From an uncultured Bacteroidales bacterium (lineage in GTDB: Bacteria > Bacteroidota > Bacteroidia > Bacteroidales > UBA932): a stretch of 12,124 nt of DNA. The stretch's first letter is position 1. Each line of letters starts with the position of its first letter. Shown in pieces: positions 1 to 4,705 of the stretch. The stretch lies in NCBI GenBank assembly GCA_946530505.1, contig CAMNAD010000034.1, positions 1 to 12,124 on the forward strand, read 5' to 3'. The notes under the pieces are model-generated. The model was not told the DNA's origin, ran no database searches, and saw only the letters and a list, made by a program, of their open reading frames with translations. The translations under genes were made by a program, and so were the position numbers.

Positions 1-631
1 CAAGCAGCGCCCCTGTGTAGAAGTCAACGCTGTTGTCGGAAAGTTTGCTGCTGGTAAATGGCAGGACCATTGCGACTGTTATCGTCTGCGGAATGTCCAG
101 CACGAATGCACTGGAATCAGTTCGTACAACCAAACTGTCAGGTTCAGAAGGAGATACTCCCTCTGAAGCATTTTCCCGTATAGGGTCGCGAAGCGACGCG
201 GAAGAGTCGGTGCGGTACTTGCCCGGATAGAGCCAGCGGTCCAGGGCGCTGCCTGAATCCTTCTTGTCCACCCCTGGCTTCTTGTCCGGGATAACCGGTT
301 CTACGGGGGCGTTGGAAACAGTTTCGGAAGGTTCCGCGGGCTTCGTGCCCTGCGTGGGAATGAAAATGACCTGTCCGGATTTCAAACCGGCATTCTCAAG
401 ATCCAGATTCTTGTTGGCATCGTAAATGTCCTGCAGACTCACGTTGTAAGCCTTGCTGATCGAGAATAAAGTCTGCTTATCGGTCACTACATGAGCATAA
501 TAGCTCTTGCCGTTCACCCTTACCTTGTCCTGCGAGATTTTGACTTCGGGTGTAGGGTACAGCTGCGCTGCAGCCTGTGTGCAGGCGAGTGAAACGGCCA
601 GGAATATGACAGCAATGAATTTCTTACTCAT
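1..631 (-). CDS. LysM-domain exported protein with periplasmic-binding-protein-like C-terminus (partial, 3' end missing)
   Basis: The reading frame starts at ATG 631-629 and leaves the window after 210 codons, so the C-terminus is missing. Residues 1-22 are a signal peptide (KK, hydrophobic core, AAA then Q23). Cys17 lies in the core, but its context (S-L-A-C) is a poor lipobox, so signal peptidase I cleavage is more likely. Residues about 45-92 form one LysM domain (H-V-V-T-D-K-Q-T-L-F-S-I-S, then D-I-Y-D-A-N and G-Q-V-I-F-I-P), a fold that binds peptidoglycan. Residues 93-180 are a Pro/Glu/Ser/Asp-rich linker. From about 184 the sequence (V-A-M-V-L-P-F, then D-F-Y-T-G-A-L-L) resembles the first strand and helix of type 1 periplasmic binding proteins, as in Bacteroidales LysM proteins often labelled amino-acid ABC transporter substrate-binding-like. 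The ATG overlaps the stop of the upstream glycosyltransferase gene (ATGA, 628-631), which suggests translational coupling. The ligand is unknown. The LysM and export calls are firm; the PBP part rests on about 25 residues. Confidence 0.82.
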   Translation of the reverse strand, partial: MSKKFIAVIFLAVSLACTQAAAQLYPTPEVKISQDKVRVNGKSYYAHVVTDKQTLFSISKAYNVSLQDIYDANKNLDLENAGLKSGQVIFIPTQGTKPAEPSETVSNAPVEPVIPDKKPGVDKKDSGSALDRWLYPGKYRTDSSASLRDPIRENASEGVSPSEPDSLVVRTDSSAFVLDIPQTITVAMVLPFTSSKLSDNSVDFYTGALL

Positions 632-1752
632 AACTTGTCTGCAAATTTAAGCAATTCTTGCGAGAAGCCTGTCCACGACAACCTTTCCCGCTCGTGTCGT
701 ATGCTTTCGACACACTTTTCCCTCAGTGAGGCGTCAGCAAAAAAGTCCTGTATTTTTTCTGCTATGCCTGCGGCATCAACTTTGTCTGCAACAAGTCCCG
801 TGCCTGTATCGCCTATTGTTTCCTTAAGACCGCCTACACCGGTAACCACCATTGGGACTTCGAAGTGGTAGGATGCAGAACTCACACCGCTCTGGGTGGC
901 GCTGCGGTAGGGGAGAACCGTGAGGTCGGCGGCAGAAAAATAAGTCTTGACATCGGCGTCGTCGATATAGTGAAGGAACAAATGTATCCTGTCCTTCGCC
1001 GGGGAAGCGTCAATCTGTGATTGATACTTGTCGAACGGACCGTAGCATTCTCCGGCTATGATAAGCTGGTAGTCTTCCGGAAGGGTATTGAATGCATCCA
1101 GAAGAATGTCCAGACCTTTGTACTCGCGGATCAGACCGAAGAAAAGCAGATTCTTTCTGCCGGGCTCGAGCCCGAGCGTGCGTTCGGCGTCGAGCCTTGG
1201 GAGTTTCTCGCCGAAGTGAGAATAGAGGGGGTGGAAGATCACTTTGCAGGGCAGGTCCGGAGCCCACTTCCGCAAATCTTCTGCAACTGCGTCGCAAAGC
1301 GTGATGCACCCGTCAAGTCCGCTCAGGAAGTACCTGGTGAATGGCTTGTCGATGATGTGCCTCTCGTGCGGGATAATGTTGTCGGCGATTGCTACGACCT
1401 TGCATGGCCCTCCTTTGAGCCTGTGGGCCACGTAACCCAGCGATGGAGCGAAGTATGGCATCACATATCGCATCAGAAGCAGGTCGGGCTGCCACCGGCG
1501 TATTTTCCTGGCTGCGCCCGGCCAGTTAAGCGGATTCGCTGTGTCGAGTACGGCTTCCGAAGGGATGGGAAAAGAATTATCCCCGGCGCCCACATACTGG
1601 GTCTTGCCGGGGAATAGGAATCCCGGATACTGCCGGGAATAATTGAAGGCTTTTACGTCTGCTGTCTTTCCCAGCTCAAGATAGAGGTTTCCGTTGAACT
1701 GGGCGATACCTCCTCTGAAGGGATGGAACGCAGACAGGATTGCCGTTCTCAA
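628..1752 (-). CDS. GT4-type (GT-B fold) glycosyltransferase with TTG start
   Basis: A 374-residue protein with the two-domain GT-B layout. The N-terminal acceptor domain opens with A-I-L-S-A-F-H-P-F-R-G-G-I-A-Q-F-N (residues 4-20), including the Gly-Gly loop near the active site. The C-terminal nucleotide-sugar domain begins about residue 200 with L-L-F-F-G-L-I-R-E-Y-K-G-L-D, typical of GT4 enzymes. The usual E-x7-E motif is degenerate: in P-Y-R-S-A-T-Q-S-G-V (about 280-290) through H-F-E-V-P only the second Glu is evident. It probably adds a sugar to a surface glycan or lipid acceptor at the cytoplasmic face; donor and acceptor cannot be read from sequence. The start is TTG at 1752-1750: the next in-frame Met (residue 94) would remove most of the N-domain, and the TTG has AAGGAG upstream. 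It starts 1 base after the OmpH-like lipoprotein gene and overlaps the LysM gene by ATGA, so all three probably share a transcript. Confidence 0.88.
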   Translation of the reverse strand: MRTAILSAFHPFRGGIAQFNGNLYLELGKTADVKAFNYSRQYPGFLFPGKTQYVGAGDNSFPIPSEAVLDTANPLNWPGAARKIRRWQPDLLLMRYVMPYFAPSLGYVAHRLKGGPCKVVAIADNIIPHERHIIDKPFTRYFLSGLDGCITLCDAVAEDLRKWAPDLPCKVIFHPLYSHFGEKLPRLDAERTLGLEPGRKNLLFFGLIREYKGLDILLDAFNTLPEDYQLIIAGECYGPFDKYQSQIDASPAKDRIHLFLHYIDDADVKTYFSAADLTVLPYRSATQSGVSSASYHFEVPMVVTGVGGLKETIGDTGTGLVADKVDAAGIAEKIQDFFADASLREKCVESIRHERERLSWTGFSQELLKFADKL

Positions 1753-1753
1753 A

Positions 1754-2365
1754 TTACTTGTTCTCCTTTGCCTTTGTCTTTACATATGCGGCGTTGAGGC
1801 CTTCGAGAATGTCGTCGGTGATGTCGAGCTCAGGGTCGGCGGCTGCAACGGGAGCGGGAAGTACTGCACCCTGGGTGCTGATGATCATGGCGTACTTCTT
1901 GTCGGCGTTGTACTCATCGAGGAAAGACTTGATGGCATCGGCGATCTGGTTGAGCATAACCTGCTGCTCCTCGGCGATTTCCTGCTGCTTCTGGGCTGCA
2001 TACTGCTGGAAGTTGTTCTGCTGCTCCTGCAGTTTCTGGCCCTGGACTTCCGCGACGCTGCGGGTAAGCAGGCCCTTGTCGATCTTGTCCTGGAAAGCCT
2101 TCACATCTTTTTCGAGCTTGCTGCCACGGCGGTTGATTTCCTGCTGGATGCTGCCAACTTTGGTCTCAACCACTGAACGGAGGTCGTTAGCCATGTCATA
2201 TTCTTCGAGCACGCGGTCCAGATTGAAATAAACGATGGCTCCTGCTGCGGGTCCTTCGTTGGCTGCCGCACCTTCAGTGGCGGTTTCGGCGGTTTTTGCA
2301 TTGTTGCAAGAGACAGCGGCCAGCACGAATGCGGCGGCGCTGAGGATGAGAGCGATTTTCTTCAT
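1754..2365 (-). CDS. OmpH/Skp-family lipoprotein
   Basis: A 203-residue protein. Residues 1-19 form a signal peptide ending A-A-V-S before Cys20, a plausible though not perfect lipobox; Asn-Asn-Ala follows the Cys. A short Ala/Glu/Thr-rich tether (21-42) leads to the OmpH core: a first strand (A-I-V-Y-F-N-L-D-R-V-L-E-E-Y), a long charged, Gln-rich coiled coil (about 60-140, with Q-E-Q-Q-N-N-F-Q-Q-Y-A-A-Q-K-Q-Q-E), and the returning strand and helix ending D-I-T-D-D-I-L-E-G-L-N. This is the Skp fold, a trimeric periplasmic chaperone with tentacle-like helices that holds unfolded outer-membrane proteins. Unlike the plain secreted ompH next to bamA (7301-7867), this copy seems membrane anchored. 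It is first in a three-gene unit with a glycosyltransferase and a LysM protein and has its own promoter. The chaperone role is inferred from family; the client is unknown. Confidence 0.85.
   Translation of the reverse strand: MKKIALILSAAAFVLAAVSCNNAKTAETATEGAAANEGPAAGAIVYFNLDRVLEEYDMANDLRSVVETKVGSIQQEINRRGSKLEKDVKAFQDKIDKGLLTRSVAEVQGQKLQEQQNNFQQYAAQKQQEIAEEQQVMLNQIADAIKSFLDEYNADKKYAMIISTQGAVLPAPVAAADPELDITDDILEGLNAAYVKTKAKENK
1763..1768 (-). promoter_or_regulatory. Shine-Dalgarno-like site for the TTG-started glycosyltransferase
   Basis: The minus strand reads AAGGAG here, inside the last codons of the upstream OmpH-like gene and 10 bases before the TTG at 1752. Bacteroidota usually rely little on Shine-Dalgarno pairing, so a clear match next to a weak start codon supports the chosen start. 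The same bases encode Lys-Glu of the upstream protein, so chance is possible. Confidence 0.45.
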
Positions 2366-2404
2366 ATTGTTGTTTTTATATTGTTTTCGCGTTGTATTAG
2401 CTTA

Positions 2405-2412
2405 CAAAGATA
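2405..2412 (-). promoter_or_regulatory. Bacteroidota -7 element (TATCTTTG) for the lipoprotein-glycosyltransferase-LysM operon
   Basis: The minus strand reads TATCTTTG, an exact match to TAnnTTTG, in the 53-base gap between pdxJ and the OmpH-like lipoprotein gene. Initiation would fall near 2398-2401, giving a leader of roughly 35 bases that is A-rich just before the ATG, as is common in this phylum. A TTG at 2439-2437 inside the 3' end of pdxJ could be the -33 element, but its 24-base spacing is on the long side. Confidence 0.6.
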
Positions 2413-2418
2413 AAGAAA

Positions 2419-3138
2419 TTATTCTGAAATCCGTGCCAAGTACTCTTTAATAGTATTCTCCAGCCCGAGATATAAGGCGTCGCATATAAGGGCGTGCCCT
2501 ATCGAAACTTCGTCTGTCCAGGGAATCGTGCGGATGAAGTATCCGAGGTTGTCGAGATTGAGGTCGTGCCCTGCATTAAGCCCCAGGCCGGCTTCTCTGG
2601 CAGCCTCTGCGGTGAGCAGGTAGGGGGCGATGGCTGCTTCGCGCCCCGTTGCATAAGCCGCCGCATAGGCTTCTGTATACAATTCGACACGGTCTGCACC
2701 GCAGGCTTTCGCAGCTATTGCCATTTCCGGAACCGGGTCGATGAAAATCGAAACACGTATGCCTTTTGTATGGAACATCCCGCACAATCCACTGAGGAAT
2801 TCCTTGTTTGCAATTGTATTCCAGCCGGCGTTGGAAGTAATTGCATCGTGTGCGTCGGGGACCAGGGTCACCTGGTCGGGGACGACCTCCATTACAAGAT
2901 CCTGAAAAGATCCGGTCGAGGGATTTCCTTCTATGTTGAACTCTGTCTTGAGCAGGGGACGAATGGCACGGACATCACTGTAGCGTATGTGTCTTTCATC
3001 CGGCCTGGGGTGGACGGTAATGCCCTGTGCGCCGAATTTTTCGCAATTAAGCGCAGCCAGAGTCACATCCGGCATATTGCCTCCGCGCGCATTGCGCAGG
3101 GTTGCAATCTTGTTGATATTGACGCTTAGCTTTGTCAT
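2419..3138 (-). CDS. pdxJ: Pyridoxine 5'-phosphate synthase
   Basis: PdxJ condenses 1-deoxy-D-xylulose 5-phosphate with 3-amino-2-oxopropyl phosphate to pyridoxine 5'-phosphate, the last ring-forming step of the DXP-dependent vitamin B6 pathway, in the cytoplasm. The 239-residue protein is a full-length TIM barrel. It opens with S-V-N-I-N-K-I-A-T-L-R-N-A-R-G-G-N (5-21), the Bacteroidota version of the E. coli N-I-D-H-I-A-T-L-R-N-A-R-G signature. Catalytic positions align by hand with E. coli: His43 (I-T-V-H) with H45, Glu70 (N-I-E-G) with E72, His191 (N-A-G-H-D-L) with H193. The phosphate-binding S-I-G-H-A-L-I follows near the C-terminus. The ATG at 3138-3136 fits the family start exactly. 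The gene is divergent from nadK over a 63-base gap and has its own TAnnTTTG box. Its stop lies 53 bases before the next minus-strand gene, which also has a promoter, so pdxJ may be transcribed alone or read through. Confidence 0.97.
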   Translation of the reverse strand: MTKLSVNINKIATLRNARGGNMPDVTLAALNCEKFGAQGITVHPRPDERHIRYSDVRAIRPLLKTEFNIEGNPSTGSFQDLVMEVVPDQVTLVPDAHDAITSNAGWNTIANKEFLSGLCGMFHTKGIRVSIFIDPVPEMAIAAKACGADRVELYTEAYAAAYATGREAAIAPYLLTAEAAREAGLGLNAGHDLNLDNLGYFIRTIPWTDEVSIGHALICDALYLGLENTIKEYLARISE

Positions 3139-3145
3139 AATGATA

Positions 3146-3153
3146 CAAAAGTA
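3146..3153 (-). promoter_or_regulatory. Bacteroidota -7 element (TACTTTTG) for pdxJ
   Basis: The minus strand reads TACTTTTG, matching TAnnTTTG. It ends only 7 bases before the pdxJ ATG at 3138, so initiation would occur 1-4 bases upstream of the start codon, giving an almost leaderless mRNA. A loose TTTA at 3178-3175 on the minus strand sits where a -33 TTTG would be expected. Confidence 0.55.
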
Positions 3154-3184
3154 GCAAAAACCGATGAAAATCGTAAATAAATGT

Positions 3185-3192
3185 TAAATTTG
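3185..3192 (+). promoter_or_regulatory. Bacteroidota -7 element (TAAATTTG) for the nadK-uppS-bamA-ompH operon
   Basis: TAAATTTG matches TAnnTTTG and ends 9 bases before the nadK ATG at 3202, implying a leader of only a few bases. I see no good -33 TTTG at the expected distance (about 3158-3164). The box faces the pdxJ box, with 31 bases between them, so the two promoters share one short divergent region. Confidence 0.55.
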
Positions 3193-3201
3193 TAGGTTAA
3201 A

Positions 3202-4020
3202 ATGAAAATTGGATATTACATAAAGAAAGAAGCCCTCAAGGGAGACGAGCGGATAGAGAATCTTCTGGGCCGCCTGAAAGCCGGAGGGGTGGATCTTTAT
3301 GCAATCCTGGGCAGCGAAAGCGTGCAGGAGGGAACTGCGCTGGTGCTCAGCTTCGGCGGGGACGGAACCTTCCTCAGTGCGGCGCACCGTGTGTACGAGG
3401 CCGGGCTCCCCATCCTCGGTATCAATTTCGGCCGTATGGGTTTTCTGGCCGCTAATTCGCCTGAGGATGCCGCGGAAGCCATACTTGGCGGCAAATGGGA
3501 AGTAGAAGAGCTTGATATGCTCAAGCTTGAATGCGAAGGAACGGATATCCCGGGCTTATGGCCCTATGCCATGAACGAAATCGGCCTGCATCGCGACACC
3601 GCCGCAATGCTCGGGGTAGATGTCCTGGTTAACGGGAATCATCTCCCCACATACTGGGCGGACGGTCTGCTGGTCGCTACCAGCGCCGGCTCTACCGCGT
3701 ACAGCCTGAGTGCAGGAGGCCCCATCTGTCTTCCTGCCGCATCGGTGCGTTTGATTACACCTGTGGCTCCCCATAATTTGAATCTGCGTCCTATGGTAGT
3801 GCCCAGGGATGCTGTTGTCGAGTTCCGGGGCAAGTCCCGCAGTGGCAGTATGATACTCAGTCTGGACAACCGGAGCTACCGCGTGTCATGCGGCACGGTT
3901 GTGCGTGCGGTAGCGGCTCCTTTCCCGCTCAAGCGTGTAAGCCTGGGCAAGTCGAATTTCATAGATGCCCTCAAAACCCGTTTCTTCTGGGGGCAGGATG
4001 TACGAAATACAGTAGATTGA
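3202..4020 (+). CDS. nadK: NAD kinase
   Basis: NAD kinase phosphorylates NAD at the 2' hydroxyl of its adenosine ribose to make NADP, the only route to NADP in most bacteria. The 272-residue protein carries the family signatures in order: G-G-D-G-T at 52-56 (the diacylglycerol-kinase-like catalytic motif with Asp54), L-G-I-N-F-G-R-M-G-F-L-A at 72-83, Asn125-Glu126 (NAD contacts), and D-G-L-L-V-A-T followed by G-S-T-A-Y-S-L-S-A-G-G-P (154-174). The C-terminal beta-rich domain is complete. The start at 3202 is the first Met after the in-frame intergenic sequence and gives the expected opening strand (M-K-I-G-Y-Y). It is the first gene of the envelope operon; uppS begins 1 base after its stop. 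Downstream gdhA is of the NADP-using type, but the genes are not in the same operon. Confidence 0.96.
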   Translation: MKIGYYIKKEALKGDERIENLLGRLKAGGVDLYAILGSESVQEGTALVLSFGGDGTFLSAAHRVYEAGLPILGINFGRMGFLAANSPEDAAEAILGGKWEVEELDMLKLECEGTDIPGLWPYAMNEIGLHRDTAAMLGVDVLVNGNHLPTYWADGLLVATSAGSTAYSLSAGGPICLPAASVRLITPVAPHNLNLRPMVVPRDAVVEFRGKSRSGSMILSLDNRSYRVSCGTVVRAVAAPFPLKRVSLGKSNFIDALKTRFFWGQDVRNTVD

Positions 4021-4021
4021 T

Positions 4022-4702
4022 ATGCAGCTTCCGGAAAAACTACCCCGACATATCTCCATCATAATGGATGGTAACGGCCGCTGGGCTAAAGAGCGCGGCA
4101 AAGAACGAGCATTCGGCCATGCCGAAGGCATTGAGAGCGTGCGCGTAATAACTGAAGCCTGTGCTGAGTGGGGCATTCCATATCTCTCCCTTTTTGCATT
4201 CTCGGAAGAGAACTGGGGCCGCCCCCAGGAAGAGGTGGATGCACTTATGAAACTGATGTTCAAGGCTGTAGCGAACGAATATGAGACAATGATGCGCAAC
4301 AATGTGCGTTTCCTCGCACTTGGCAACCGCGGACGTCTGGACCCTGTGTTGAACGCCGCCGTGTCGCATCTCGAAGAACAGACAGCCGGCAATACCGGCC
4401 TTACGATGATTGTTTTCGTGAGCTACAGCGGCAAATGGGACATACAGCAGGCAGCTGACCGTATGGCGGCGGAAGGCGGCAGCAGCATCGAGCCTTATCT
4501 TGTGACGGCAGGCATCCCCGATCCGGACCTCATCATACGCACTTCCGGCGAAAAGCGCATCAGCAATTACCTGTTATGGCAGGCTGCATACAGCGAATTT
4601 GTGTTCACCGAAACACTTTGGCCTGATTTTAGAAAGGATAGCCTCCTGGCTGCCCTCGAAGAATTTGCTTCAAGGGACAGGCGTTATGGAAAAGTAAAGT
4701 AA
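4022..4702 (+). CDS. uppS: Undecaprenyl diphosphate synthase (cis-prenyltransferase)
   Basis: UppS extends farnesyl diphosphate with eight isopentenyl units in cis, producing undecaprenyl diphosphate, the lipid carrier for peptidoglycan and surface polysaccharide units. Family motifs are present: H-I-S-I-I-M-D-G-N-G-R-W-A at 10-22 with catalytic Asp16, F-G-H at 31-33, L-F-A-F-S-E-E-N-W-G-R-P at 57-68, and the diphosphate-binding I-I-R-T-S-G-E-K-R-I-S-N-Y-L-L-W-Q at 171-187 (Arg173, Arg179, Ser181), then Glu192. At 226 residues it is shorter than the usual 240-250. The missing residues map to the variable helix between Y-S-G-K-W-D-I (135-141) and I-P-D-P-D (165-169), which is about 11 residues shorter than in E. 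coli, outside the active site, so the enzyme should be functional. It lies 1 base after nadK and 3 bases before bamA, placing carrier-lipid synthesis in one transcript with outer-membrane assembly. Confidence 0.95.
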   Translation: MQLPEKLPRHISIIMDGNGRWAKERGKERAFGHAEGIESVRVITEACAEWGIPYLSLFAFSEENWGRPQEEVDALMKLMFKAVANEYETMMRNNVRFLALGNRGRLDPVLNAAVSHLEEQTAGNTGLTMIVFVSYSGKWDIQQAADRMAAEGGSSIEPYLVTAGIPDPDLIIRTSGEKRISNYLLWQAAYSEFVFTETLWPDFRKDSLLAALEEFASRDRRYGKVK

Positions 4703-4705
4703 AGA

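Noticed and set aside
33..230. 65-codon plus-strand open frame at the left edge
   Set aside because: It lies opposite the LysM protein, whose frame is continuous through the region to the window edge.
1021..1617. 198-codon plus-strand open frame opposite the glycosyltransferase
   Set aside because: In-phase shadow of the minus-strand gene, which has clear GT-B motifs and operon context.
2494..3129. 211-codon plus-strand open frame opposite pdxJ
   Set aside because: In-phase shadow of pdxJ, whose catalytic residues are all present on the minus strand.
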